64,000 bases of DNA from Natrialba hulunbeirensis JCM 10989 (lineage in GTDB: Archaea; Halobacteriota; Halobacteria; Halobacteriales; Natrialbaceae), in NCBI RefSeq assembly GCF_000337575.1, contig NZ_AOIM01000035.1:46794-110793 (forward strand). The letters run 5' to 3'. Below, piece by piece: positions 24,444-33,205 of this stretch. Position 1 is the stretch's first letter. The number at the start of each line of letters is the position of its first letter. Position numbers and translations under genes: made by a program. Below the pieces are notes generated by a model, which saw nothing but the letters and a program-made list of their open reading frames with translations, had not been told where the DNA came from and did no database searches.

Positions 24444-25517
24444 TTAGCAGGGCCCGAACTCGAACGTCCCGTTCAACGCCATCGAGTGGTCGTCGTAGTA
24501 CGCGTAGAGATTTTTCGGTGCGGTGTACTGGCCGCCGTAGTGACCCGCGGGACCGTTCGAATCGATGATGTTGTTCGCGTGATCCGTCGTGAACCGAAGG
24601 TCCTCGCGCTCGTAGACGAGGTCGTCGTCGAGCCAGTAGCGGACGATCCCGTCCGGATTCGCCGCGCCGTCGGTCACCGTGTTCACGCAGGCGTAGTATT
24701 CGAACTCGTACCAGTTCCCGGGGACGATCTCTGGCTGACCGAGCGCGTACGGCTCGCCCTCCATGACGAAATCGTGGTCCTGGTTCTGGTCCATATGGTA
24801 CGTGTGTGAGAGCAGAGAGAACGGCCCGTCGGGGTCCGATCCCCGGTTGGTGATGTACAGTCGATTACTCCAGCCGTTCGTCCCGTCGGGCATTCCGCCA
24901 CCGGCACTCCCTTCGCCGAGCGCCATCGCACAGTTCCAGAGCCGGCAGTTCGCCGGATACCGACCGGTCATCTCCCAGCCCGTATCGAGCGCGAACCGGA
25001 CGCGTCCGGTGAGTTCGAACAGGCCGTCCGCGAAATCGTAGTGCGTGCTCGCACCCCAGTGTGCACCCTCCTGCATGCGCACCTGCAGCGCCCGGTTCCC
25101 GGAGGCAGTCGGATCGGCGACGAGGTCGAGCGCCGCCGGATCGCCGTTCGACAGACGATATACGTCGTCCCACCCCTCGTAGTCGTCGTAGTCGAGATGA
25201 ACGACTTCATCCGGCCGGCCGCACTGCGTCGTGTCCGGTGTCTGTGCTGTCCCAACGCCAGTCCCGAACTCGAGTCCACCCACAAGTCCGCCCAGTCCGA
25301 GCGCTCCCAGAACGCCACTCGCGCGTATCGTTTGTCGGCGGCTCAGGCTTGGGCTCTGGTTCTGGTTTTGGTTTTGGTTTTGGTTCAAGTTGCCCGCTAC
25401 TGGCGGGGTACTCGAGTTCCGGCCCGTGTCGGTTCGTGATGCCGTGCACCGATCACGGCCGTCGTCGCTGTTGGTTGTCCCGCCGTCGATTGCGTCGTCG
25501 GTCGCGTGGGATGTCAT
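24444..25517 (-). CDS. Tat-exported protein, polysaccharide-lyase-like jelly roll
   Basis: 357 aa. The Tat motif SRRQTIRASGVLGALGLGGL starts only near residue 58, after a polar region that includes five Asn-Gln repeats. This is unusual, and the true start may be internal. The mature part (YDDYEGWDDVYRLS, TGRVRFALDTGWEMTGRYPA, NRLYITNRGSDPDGPFSLL, GNWYEFEYYACVNTVTDGA, DGIVRYWLDDDLVYEREDLR) looks like the concanavalin-type beta sandwich of secreted polysaccharide lyases and laminarinase-like proteins. No catalytic assignment is possible from motif alone. Secreted carbohydrate-acting role is inferred. Confidence 0.65.
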   Translation of the reverse strand: MTSHATDDAIDGGTTNSDDGRDRCTASRTDTGRNSSTPPVAGNLNQNQNQNQNQSPSLSRRQTIRASGVLGALGLGGLVGGLEFGTGVGTAQTPDTTQCGRPDEVVHLDYDDYEGWDDVYRLSNGDPAALDLVADPTASGNRALQVRMQEGAHWGASTHYDFADGLFELTGRVRFALDTGWEMTGRYPANCRLWNCAMALGEGSAGGGMPDGTNGWSNRLYITNRGSDPDGPFSLLSHTYHMDQNQDHDFVMEGEPYALGQPEIVPGNWYEFEYYACVNTVTDGAANPDGIVRYWLDDDLVYEREDLRFTTDHANNIIDSNGPAGHYGGQYTAPKNLYAYYDDHSMALNGTFEFGPC

Positions 25518-25680
25518 GCACGACTCGCTCGCACAGGGGGACGGTTAGTATCGAGTCAGCTACCAGACAGTCCCGATTCAGAAACGGTGTTTTCCGGCGG
25601 TTACCACCGGCAGGAACGATTGTACTCGGTACAACTGTCTGGAGTGGCTGCTCCCGACCGGCCCCATTCGCCGTGCGTGA

Positions 25681-26412
25681 CTACTCGTCTTCCTGTTCGC
25701 GCAACTCTGCGCTCGCCTCGCGGACCTCGCGCATTACGCTGGAGATTCGCTCTTCGGCCTCGAGTTCGTCCTCGACGGAGAGGTCGACCCCCTCGACCTC
25801 CAGCAGGAATTTCGCGACCTCGGTAGATTCGTACATCACGTCGTCGAGTTCCTCGGCAGTGAAGAAGTCACACATTGCGCCGTAAAGGAAGGTTGCGCCG
25901 GCGGTTCGGACCTTGTCTTCGAACGAGGAGCGGGCCTGGTTGACCGCCTGGGGCGTGTAGGTGTCGGTCATGAACGGCACGAGTTCGGGCAGGTTTTCGC
26001 CGATTTTGGTCATCTCGACGCCGGTTTCGGTCCGGAAGTCAGAACAGAGTCGGGCGATGGCCCACTCGCGGGCGGTGATGTAGGTTCGGTCGCGCAGGAA
26101 CTCGTTAACGCGGTCGTACTGCGCGCCGTCCATTTTCTTGAAACGGGCGTACTTCTGGACGTCTTCGGGGATGTCGGACTCTTCGGGTTCGGTATCTGGA
26201 ACGTTCGGTAGTGGGCTATTGTCCTCGCTCGCCCCCGCTTGCTCTCCGGTGGTTGATTGCTCCGTGGGCGAACTCTCGGCGACGGTTCGTGGCTGTTCTC
26301 CTGCCGGTTCACCGTCGCTGCTGGCGTCGGTGTCAGTGTCGGCGTCGGTGTCAATGTCGGTGTCAGTCGACTGGTCCGACTCCATGCTTGCCTTCGTGCC
26401 GTCCTCGTCCAT
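25681..26412 (-). CDS. DUF5806-type haloarchaeal protein
   Basis: 243 aa. The first ~85 residues are low complexity with Asp-Thr repeats. The conserved part begins EDVQKYARFKKMDGAQYDRV and continues FLRDRTYITAREWAIARLCS, GENLPELVPFMTDTYTPQAV and VEGVDLSVEDELEAEERISS. This helical protein is well conserved across haloarchaea, and I place it in the DUF5806 family from memory of that pattern. Function unknown; no DNA-binding or catalytic motif is evident. It lies between two secreted-protein genes on the same strand but is cytoplasmic. Confidence 0.8.
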   Translation of the reverse strand: MDEDGTKASMESDQSTDTDIDTDADTDTDASSDGEPAGEQPRTVAESSPTEQSTTGEQAGASEDNSPLPNVPDTEPEESDIPEDVQKYARFKKMDGAQYDRVNEFLRDRTYITAREWAIARLCSDFRTETGVEMTKIGENLPELVPFMTDTYTPQAVNQARSSFEDKVRTAGATFLYGAMCDFFTAEELDDVMYESTEVAKFLLEVEGVDLSVEDELEAEERISSVMREVREASAELREQEDE

Positions 26413-26475
26413 GCGCGCCTATTTCTACAGGCCCGAGATAAGGTTTCTTGGTTCGAGTACGGAGTGTCGGTGTCG

Positions 26476-28380
26476 TTAGGAACGGGAGTCCTCGCCGTCG
26501 CCACGATAGCGAGCTACCAGGTAGCCCGCCCCGCCGATGCTCGCGAGTGTCCCGACGAATCCTGGTGCTGGTATCCCGTCGGTGTCAGCACCACTCTCGT
26601 CAGCAGTTGACTCATCGGTTTCGTCGCTGTCGGTTGCCTCCGCTGTTTCCGTCCCGTTATCCGAATCTTCGCTGCCGCCGTCGTCTTCGCTCTCCGCGTC
26701 AGCGTCGTCAGCGCTTTCAGCTTCCTCGTCGTCCGTTCCGTCGGCTCCGTCAGATTCACTATCTGTTGGTTCTTCCGCAGTGTCAGCATCAGCCTCTACA
26801 TCGCCGACTGCAATCTCCACTGACGTCTCCGCGCTCCCACCGCTGTCATCGATGACCGTCAGTGTGACTGTCCGTGTGCCTGCGTCCGAAAACGCGTGCG
26901 TAACTGTCTCACCGGAACCTGTCTCTCCATCACTGAACTCCCACGTGTAGGCGACGATCGTTCCGACACCCGCTGAGGACTTGGTTGCGTCAAACGAAAC
27001 GTCCTCGCCGACTGCTGGCGCTGTCGCGGAAACCTCGATCACAGGTTCGGTTCCAAGTGCGTCGCCGAACTCACTCACACTCTCCCCGGCGAGACTTTTC
27101 TGGTGAAACTCGACGATGTCCGCTTCTGCTTCACGAGGACTGTGCCCGGCGTTCTCGTAGATCTTGAACTGGGCATCGACACCGGCTTCTTCGAACGCAG
27201 CCTGACAGGTTGGGAACCGTTCCGTAATCATATCATCGCCGTAAACGTCGAGCGCTGTCTGACGAAGTTCGTCCTTGGTCCAGGCGTCGTCGTACGGAAT
27301 GGTGTCGTTGTCGTCCTGTGCTCCCATGTAGAGGAAGTGGTTGACCTCGTCGACCGCGTCGAGATCGACCGGCTCGCCGGTGAGCTCCTCGACGTCCGCG
27401 ATTCCGACGTGGAACGGAAGTTCGTGGCCGTCGTACTCCTCGTGGGGCAGCGTGACCATTCCATTCAACCCACCGGCCGTGACCGATACGACCTCTTCTG
27501 GGTGAAGCATGGCAAAGCGTTCGACGAAATTCCCCGATGCGGAGAATCCGTTCAGCATAACGCCGTCGTCGGTGTCGTACCCTTCACTCTCGAGTTGCCC
27601 GCGGGCGTGCTCAACCATCGCCAGGAGCTGTAGATCAACGCGCTCGAGATCGCCACTCTCGATACTCATCGTTTCCCTGTCGAGCGCGTGTATGTAGTGC
27701 GACCAGTCGACGGGCTCCTGTACTGGGCGCGGGAAGACCGGGATTACCAGCGGTGTCCCAACCTCCTCGCTGACTCTCCGCGAGGTACCACCCTCGATGT
27801 GGCGCTGTGCAACCTCACGGTGCTCTTCGAGCTCGTCGGCTGTCGTCCCCGTGTTGTTCGGTTCGACGAGAACGGGCGTCGCTTCGTCATCGGAGACTCG
27901 ATCCGGTGCGTACAGGTAATAGGGGTAGTTGAATCCGGCTGACGGATCCGCTTCGACGAACCGTTCTTCCACCCCGGAGACGACATCGACGGTGTCTTCG
28001 AAGGAGACTGTCGCAACCTCGCGGGCAATCCCCTGCCCAGTCTCGTGGTCGTAGATGCTGACAGCAATATCGATCTCCCCGTTGTCATCGATCGGCTCGG
28101 TGAACTCGAGTGTCAGGTCCTCGATTGTCGTGTCGGCCTCGATCGTCGTTCGTCCGAGTTCCCCGGTTTCGTTGCTCCGAGCTGCTAGCATTCCATCGAC
28201 AGTCGAACTCGCTTCGGCGATGGTGATCGAGGTCCCGTCGGACGTCTGCTCTTCGAAGACCAGTGATGCGTCCGGGTCGCTCGTCGCACCGGCCGTATTC
28301 GAAGCCAGACCGGCAACTGAAACGAGACCTGCCCCGGCCAGTTGAAACAGCGTTCTCCGAGTCGATTTCGGTTCGCTCAT
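26476..28380 (-). CDS. Secreted alpha/beta-hydrolase with PKD domain and PGF-CTERM-like anchor
   Basis: 634 aa. Tat signal TRRTLFQLAGAGLVSVAGLA at the N-terminus; an esterase-like hydrolase domain with nucleophile elbow GFSASG and a late His in GHSPRE; then a PKD domain (VAYTWEFSDGETGSGETVTHA). An Asp/Glu/Ser stalk of about 80 residues leads to PAPGFVGTLASIGGAGYLVA and YR, a PGF-CTERM-type membrane anchor processed by archaeosortase in other haloarchaea. Likely a cell-surface esterase or depolymerase; substrate unknown. A few further Gly-rich motifs resemble PHB-depolymerase-type folds, but this is not decisive. Confidence 0.85.
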   Translation of the reverse strand: MSEPKSTRRTLFQLAGAGLVSVAGLASNTAGATSDPDASLVFEEQTSDGTSITIAEASSTVDGMLAARSNETGELGRTTIEADTTIEDLTLEFTEPIDDNGEIDIAVSIYDHETGQGIAREVATVSFEDTVDVVSGVEERFVEADPSAGFNYPYYLYAPDRVSDDEATPVLVEPNNTGTTADELEEHREVAQRHIEGGTSRRVSEEVGTPLVIPVFPRPVQEPVDWSHYIHALDRETMSIESGDLERVDLQLLAMVEHARGQLESEGYDTDDGVMLNGFSASGNFVERFAMLHPEEVVSVTAGGLNGMVTLPHEEYDGHELPFHVGIADVEELTGEPVDLDAVDEVNHFLYMGAQDDNDTIPYDDAWTKDELRQTALDVYGDDMITERFPTCQAAFEEAGVDAQFKIYENAGHSPREAEADIVEFHQKSLAGESVSEFGDALGTEPVIEVSATAPAVGEDVSFDATKSSAGVGTIVAYTWEFSDGETGSGETVTHAFSDAGTRTVTLTVIDDSGGSAETSVEIAVGDVEADADTAEEPTDSESDGADGTDDEEAESADDADAESEDDGGSEDSDNGTETAEATDSDETDESTADESGADTDGIPAPGFVGTLASIGGAGYLVARYRGDGEDSRS

Positions 28381-28559
28381 TGAATTGGCCCCCGATTGTG
28401 TGATCCAACCTGTTTCATCGACTCACAGTTCTGAATAGGACGAAATCATCGTTATGGCCAGTTGCCGTTTTCGCGTGATCGGGTACAGAATCAGTAAACT
28501 CTCCTCGCATCCTCGCGAGTTCTCCCGGATTTAAGTTTGTTAAGCGTCTTCGATACAGT

Positions 28560-29696
28560 ATGTCACAGACACCAGTCGTAGTGAAGGCCGTGCGGACACC
28601 ACAGGGCAAGGAGGACGGCGTGTACGCCGATCTCCGAAACGAGGATCTCTCGGTCCCGCTCATCGACGAAATCCTGGCCGAGACCGGTCTCTCCGGCGAA
28701 GACGTCGACGACCTGATGTGGGGCTGTGCCCAGCAGCGCGACGAGCAGGGGAACAACGTCGCCCGCGTCATCGCACTGCTCTCCGAACTCGGCGAGCACA
28801 CGCCTGCAACGACGATCAACCGCTGGTGTGCCTCTTCGATGCAGGCCGTCATCTCCGCCTCGGACGCCATTGCCGCCGGCAACCGCGACGCCGTCATCGC
28901 GGGCGGTGTCGAGAGCATGAGCCGCGTCGCGATGGGGCAGAACACGCACAACGTCCACCCGCGGATGGCCGAACTGTACAACATGGGCGAACTCCAGATG
29001 GGGATGACCGCCGAAAAGGTCTCCGAGGAGTACGGCGTCAGCCGCGAGGAGCAGGACGAGTACGCCGCCCAGAGCCAGCAGCGAGCCGTCGAGGCAACCG
29101 AGGAGGGTCGCTTCGACGACGAAATCGTCCCGATCGAAACCGAGGACGGCACCGTCGAGGAGGACGAAGGCCTTCGCCCAGGCACGACCGCCGAGAAGCT
29201 CGGCGAGCTGCCGACCGTCTTCAAGTCCGACGGCACCGTCACGCCCGGCAACGCCTCCCAGATCTCCGACGGCGCGTCCGCGCTGCTCATCACCAGCAAG
29301 GCGTTCGCCGAGGAGAACGACCTCGAGATCATGGCCGAAGTCGGCATGAACAACGTCGCCGGCGTCGACCCGACCGTGATGGGAATCGGTCCGGTCCCCG
29401 CAACTGAGGGGCTCCTCGAGCGCAACGGCCGCGACATCGACGAGTACGACCTCGTCGAACTCAACGAGGCCTTTGCCAGCCAGTCGCTCTATTCGCGCGA
29501 CGAACTCGGTATCGACCCCGACATCTTCAACGTCAACGGCGGCGCAATCGCCATCGGTCACCCACTGGGTGCCTCCGGCGCGCGCCTCCCAGTGACGCTG
29601 ATTCACGAACTCCAGAAGCGTGGCGGCGGACTCGGCCTGGCGACGCTCTGTGTTGGCTTTGGCCAGGGTGCAGCGATCGAGTTCGACGTGAACTAG
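28560..29696 (+). CDS. Acetyl-CoA acyltransferase (thiolase)
   Basis: 378 aa. Catalytic Cys in TTINRWCASSMQAVISASD, His in NGGAIAIGHPLGASGARLPV and the second Cys in LATLCVGFGQGAAIEF make a complete thiolase active site. It cleaves 3-ketoacyl-CoA or condenses two acetyl-CoA; the family cannot be narrowed further here. A TATA-like gatttaagttt about 27 nt upstream of the ATG suggests a leaderless mRNA. Haloarchaeal thiolases are often paired with a Zn-ribbon OB-fold partner, but none is adjacent. The last 32 bases are repeated 111 nt downstream. Confidence 0.95.
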   Translation: MSQTPVVVKAVRTPQGKEDGVYADLRNEDLSVPLIDEILAETGLSGEDVDDLMWGCAQQRDEQGNNVARVIALLSELGEHTPATTINRWCASSMQAVISASDAIAAGNRDAVIAGGVESMSRVAMGQNTHNVHPRMAELYNMGELQMGMTAEKVSEEYGVSREEQDEYAAQSQQRAVEATEEGRFDDEIVPIETEDGTVEEDEGLRPGTTAEKLGELPTVFKSDGTVTPGNASQISDGASALLITSKAFAEENDLEIMAEVGMNNVAGVDPTVMGIGPVPATEGLLERNGRDIDEYDLVELNEAFASQSLYSRDELGIDPDIFNVNGGAIAIGHPLGASGARLPVTLIHELQKRGGGLGLATLCVGFGQGAAIEFDVN

Positions 29697-29806
29697 GGCG
29701 GTCGATCGAGGACTTTTGGTCCAGATTTTGCGAGCGTGCGGTATGACCGCGAGCGAGACAACAGGTGGTCGTGTCAGGGTACAGCGATCGAATTCGACGT
29801 GAACTA
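29664..29806 (+). repeat. Duplicated 3' end of the thiolase gene
   Basis: Bases 29664-29695 (ending at the thiolase stop region) recur at 29775-29806 with two mismatches in 32. The second copy still reads GTAIEFDVNY in one frame but has no upstream thiolase sequence. It looks like a partial duplication or a gene-conversion or deletion scar of a second thiolase-like gene. Confidence 0.7.
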
Positions 29807-29894
29807 CCTGCGGACGCGGTTTCACTGGGTCGCGGTAGTTTTTTTATCACGATTGAGCAGTCGACTTACAACGCGTGGGCACGTAGGACCACCA

Positions 29895-30374
29895 ATGGAC
29901 CTGCTGCTCCTGGCTATCGTCGTCGGGATTCCACTCGCCTGGCACGTCGGGTTGACGGCGTTCACGTACTACGACGCCGGAACGGTCGGGCTCGAGCCGC
30001 CGGCGAAGTGGGCGGCGATCACGTTCCTCGTCCCGATCTTTGGCTTCTTTATCTACCTCTTCGAGCGCAGCGAACTCGACTACGATCCGGAGACGGACCC
30101 CTACAAGGGTCACAACTTCAACATTCATCCCTCGCGGGCCGACGATGCGCCGTTGCGCTCTCGCGGTGACGATCGGCTGTCGCCAGAGGACGAGCAGAAG
30201 AGCGGATTTGATGGTGATGGAGAGAGCGTTCGCGATGGCGAGAACACCACAGCGTACGACAGCGTGTTTGACTCCGACAGCGATCGGGGACGCGACGGGA
30301 CCACTGACTCCACCGACACTACCGGAACTACCGACCCCACCGAGAACACCGATCCAAACTCACACTCGGAGTAA
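29895..30374 (+). CDS. Membrane protein with phospholipase-D-N-like two helices and acidic tail
   Basis: 159 aa. Two hydrophobic helices (MDLLLLAIVVGIPLAWHVGL and WAAITFLVPIFGFFIYLFE) are followed by RSELDYDPETDPYKGHNFNI and an 80-residue Asp/Thr/Ser-rich cytoplasmic tail. The layout resembles small haloarchaeal membrane proteins with PLDc_N-like helices. ATG 29895 is chosen; the upstream in-frame part contains the duplicated thiolase tail and is not genuine. Its stop is immediately followed, in frame, by a remnant of an HTH_10 gene. Confidence 0.7.
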   Translation: MDLLLLAIVVGIPLAWHVGLTAFTYYDAGTVGLEPPAKWAAITFLVPIFGFFIYLFERSELDYDPETDPYKGHNFNIHPSRADDAPLRSRGDDRLSPEDEQKSGFDGDGESVRDGENTTAYDSVFDSDSDRGRDGTTDSTDTTGTTDPTENTDPNSHSE

Positions 30375-30488
30375 CAACTCGGCGACGAGCTCGGAATCAC
30401 GCAGCAGGCTATCGCGTCTCGTCTCCGTCGTGGGATGAAGCACATCCTCGAGAGCACCCTTCCCGAAACGGGGGAGTCGAACCAGTGA
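30375..30488 (+). pseudogene. Remnant of an HTH_10 (bacterio-opsin activator type) regulator, C-terminal end
   Basis: Directly after the TAA of the membrane-protein gene and in the same frame is QLGDELGITQQAIASRLRRG then MKHILESTLPETGESNQ and TGA. The pattern 'L(G/A)xELGITQQAxSxRLRRG..xLxxxTL' is the recognition-helix end of haloarchaeal HTH_10 proteins. Nothing else of such a gene is present, and there is no start codon, so it is a truncated leftover. Confidence 0.65.
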
Positions 30489-30556
30489 TATACTTAAATC
30501 AGTTGTATAACCAAGAGTAGTTCTGATGTTGTTATTGCCCTAACTGGGGGTAGACA

Positions 30557-30748
30557 ATGCCCGAGGGAGAGAGTGAACGGACAATTGCTGAATGTTTCGA
30601 CTGTGGAAGTGCGTATGCGGCCAAGAAGTGGCCAGACGGGACGATTCAACCAATCGGGACGAGAAACGGCTGCCAATGTGGTTCAACGGAGTTTCAGACC
30701 GTTGGGAAGGCAAGTGCGACCGTTCTCCGTGAAGGTCAGAGTGACTGA
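30557..30748 (+). CDS. Small zinc-ribbon protein (63 aa)
   Basis: CFDCGSAYAAKKWPDGTIQP followed by CQCGSTEFQTV gives a C-x2-C and C-x-C pair, a compact zinc ribbon common in small haloarchaeal proteins (often ending in 'CxCGxTEFxxV'). No other domain. The AT-rich stretch 30489-30540 (tatacttaaatc...) likely holds its promoter. Function unknown; many such proteins are thought to bind nucleic acid or partner proteins. Confidence 0.75.
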   Translation: MPEGESERTIAECFDCGSAYAAKKWPDGTIQPIGTRNGCQCGSTEFQTVGKASATVLREGQSD

Positions 30749-30993
30749 CTAGAGAGCTGTCGGCTACGCAGAAATCGACGGCGATGACCAAACCGATCGT
30801 GCGACACTCATCTTCTGTATTCAGTACGACGCCAGATTCCGATCGTCGATCAACGGGATCCACAGAGCCCTGAGGCCACGGTTGTCCAGGGCACAACGCA
30901 ATTCCCACTGTGTGCGCCCTCTGCGCCGACCGACGCTGCGGAACCCCACATCCAGACTACTAGCAGCGAAGAACTCAGCACAGCAGCGCTGCC

Positions 30994-32685
30994 TCAGTCG
31001 TCAGCCGGTGCCGCGTCAGAGCCACCCGACTCGAGTGCACTCGCTGGAACCGTCCCGTCTTCGTTCCAGCCGCGTTCTGCGTAGTACTCGTCGAGTCCCT
31101 GCTCGAAGCCGGGAATCTCGTACGGTAGCGTGTCGTCCTTGCGGTCGAAGCCGCGCTGGTTGTTGAAGTGGCGCTCGAGGGCGACGATTTCGCCGCCGAG
31201 AGCGAGTAGCTCTTCGTAGTCGGCGTCGAGCAGTGTCTCGATGCGTTCTTCGGTCATGAAGCTCCGGGAGAACTTACAGAGGACGGCGCTGTCCTTGATG
31301 GCGTTGATGTTCTCGAGTTCGACGACTTTCGGGGGCTTGTCCTCGAGTCCCTCCTTGTCGAAGGCGTCGTCGGCGTCGACGAGCGGGTACTCGTAGGGGT
31401 AGAACTCGGCGTACATGTGGTCCGCGCCGCGGTTCGAGGTCGCGAAGGCGAGCCCCTGGCCGTTCAGGGTGCGCCCGTCGTGGGCGGCGAACTCCATGCT
31501 CTTGACCGACCAGTTCTCGACGCCGAGGTCGTCGTGGACGCGGTCGATACCCTCTGCGAGGTCGTCGCCGATGCCCTCGCGGTAGGCGATCTTCTCGACG
31601 GTTTCGTGGATGAGCTCGGCGTTGCCGAACTCGTCTTCGCTCGCGAGGTAGGCGGCGACGACGTCGCCGGCGGAGATGGTGTCGAGCCCGAGTTCGTCAC
31701 AGAGCTTGTTCGACTTCATTACGTCCACGATGTCGTCGACGCCGGAGTTCGAACCGAACGCCATCAGTGTCTCGTACTCGGGGCCTTCGGTTTCGAGGCC
31801 GGTCTCCTCGTCTTTCGTCGGCAGTTTGCAGGCGAATGCACAGGCCGAGCAGGTCCCCTTCTTGTACTTTTTCTCCTCGACGCGGTCGCCGCTGATGTCG
31901 TCGATGTGCTCGTAGGAGAGCTCCGAGAAGTACCGCGTCGGCAGGGCTTCGACCATGTTCGCGTACGTTGCGACCGAGGTCGTCCCCTGATCACGCATCG
32001 GACTGTCGGACTGGGCAGCCTCGCCGTGGATCTCCATCTGGAGGGGTGGGATCTCGACCTCGTGGGTGGAGTCGCCGTCGAACGTGATCGCCTTCACGTT
32101 CTTCGCACCCAACACTGCACCGAGTCCGCCGCGACCGAACGCCCGTTCCTCGGAGGTCATAATCGAGGCGAAACGAACCTCATTCTCGCCGCCGGGGCCG
32201 ATCACGACCGTGTGCTCCGAGCCGAGTCCGTGCTCGTCGTCGATGTAGTCACAGGTTTCGGGAACGGTCGCCTTCTCGAGTTCGGGGACGGCTTCGAACT
32301 CGACGCCCTCGTCGGTGACGTGAACGATGACGAGCTCGTCGCTCGCGCCGGCGATCTCGACAGTGCTGTAGCCGGTGCCGGTGAAGTTCCGCGAGAGGAA
32401 GCCGCCCGCGTTCGAGGAGAGCAGCCCGTCGGTCAGCGGCGAGACGCCGGTGGCCGACATGCGGCCCGTGAAACTCATCGTCGCATGCTGGAGCGGGCCG
32501 GTCGCGAAGTAGAGGCGGTTTTCCGGTCCGAGCGGGTCGGCGTCGAACGGGATGCGCTCGTGGGCGAGTTTCGTCGTGAGCGCGCGGCCGCCGATCGACG
32601 ATTCGAGAACGTCGTCGATCGATTCGGTTTCGACTGTTTGTTCGCCGACGTCGATCGTACACAACGGTCCCCGGACGTGTTTCAT
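30994..32685 (-). CDS. Aldehyde:ferredoxin oxidoreductase family protein
   Basis: 563 aa, tungsten/molybdo-bispterin enzyme family. The N-terminal domain has IGGRALTTKLAHERIPFDAD, LYFATGPLQHATMSFTGRMS and RFASIMTSEERAFGRGGLGAV. Cluster ligands are C-x2-C-x3-C in GTCSACAFACKLP, with the fourth Cys in SAVLCKFSR. GVDDIVDVMKSNKLCDELGL and GRTLNGQGLAFATSNRGADH are also family blocks. It oxidises aldehydes to acids with ferredoxin as acceptor; substrate not predictable. Start MKHVRGPLCTIDVG at 32685 matches the family N-terminus. No MoaD-like partner gene is adjacent. Confidence 0.93.
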   Translation of the reverse strand: MKHVRGPLCTIDVGEQTVETESIDDVLESSIGGRALTTKLAHERIPFDADPLGPENRLYFATGPLQHATMSFTGRMSATGVSPLTDGLLSSNAGGFLSRNFTGTGYSTVEIAGASDELVIVHVTDEGVEFEAVPELEKATVPETCDYIDDEHGLGSEHTVVIGPGGENEVRFASIMTSEERAFGRGGLGAVLGAKNVKAITFDGDSTHEVEIPPLQMEIHGEAAQSDSPMRDQGTTSVATYANMVEALPTRYFSELSYEHIDDISGDRVEEKKYKKGTCSACAFACKLPTKDEETGLETEGPEYETLMAFGSNSGVDDIVDVMKSNKLCDELGLDTISAGDVVAAYLASEDEFGNAELIHETVEKIAYREGIGDDLAEGIDRVHDDLGVENWSVKSMEFAAHDGRTLNGQGLAFATSNRGADHMYAEFYPYEYPLVDADDAFDKEGLEDKPPKVVELENINAIKDSAVLCKFSRSFMTEERIETLLDADYEELLALGGEIVALERHFNNQRGFDRKDDTLPYEIPGFEQGLDEYYAERGWNEDGTVPASALESGGSDAAPADD

Positions 32686-32781
32686 ACACACTACCGTGGT
32701 ACGCGCTCCGGCAAAATGATACCGGTTCTGTGACTGTGGGTGTTTACTCTTCAACCGACTATTTGGATTGGCTGTTCAACT

Positions 32782-33072
32782 TCAGACAACATCGTGTGAT
32801 CTTTTAGAAGACAAGCCAACTATCTCCTCGTCTGCCGGTGGCCGATGATCGGTGTCGTCGAGGACGACCTCGAGTCGTCCGTCTCGAATCAGGTGGTCGA
32901 TCTGGTCGTGTGTGAACCGGCCGTTGCACTCCTCACCGACGAACGTAACGTAGCGCTCGGTTCGTTCGATAACGGTTGCGAGGGAATCGCCGGTTCGGTA
33001 GTAGTAGCGAACGGTCGTACCGGGGTGGAGGGCGTCTGCGCTCGTGCGATACGCCCAGCGGTGGAGGACCAT
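32782..33072 (-). CDS. Conserved haloarchaeal small protein (96 aa)
   Basis: MVLHRWAYRTSADALHPGTT, VRYYYRTGDSLATVIERTER and YVTFVGEECNGRFTHDQIDH show a compact beta domain followed by a helix (LIRDGRLEVV). The pattern is coherent and the codon use ordinary, with no membrane segment. It lies 96 nt upstream of the AOR-type gene on the same strand, so co-expression is possible. No function assigned. Confidence 0.65.
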   Translation of the reverse strand: MVLHRWAYRTSADALHPGTTVRYYYRTGDSLATVIERTERYVTFVGEECNGRFTHDQIDHLIRDGRLEVVLDDTDHRPPADEEIVGLSSKRSHDVV

Positions 33073-33205
33073 CGGTAACTGATCTTGGGTGAGGGGTTTG
33101 TCTGTCTTCTGGTCTCAGCGTTGTCCCCAGATCGCCGGTGAACGGTCGACAACTGCACGCAAAAGAGCCAGCAGCAGGTGTACCGAACCCGTTACACCAA
33201 TCGTC

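Noticed and set aside
30749..30993. Possible transposase remnant between the zinc-ribbon gene and the AOR-type gene
   Set aside because: No frame gives a recognisable transposase fragment and no terminal repeats were found; left as plain intergenic sequence.
31417..32733. 438-codon open frame on the + strand
   Set aside because: Antisense to the AOR-family gene with the typical shadow composition; the opposite strand encodes an unmistakable enzyme.
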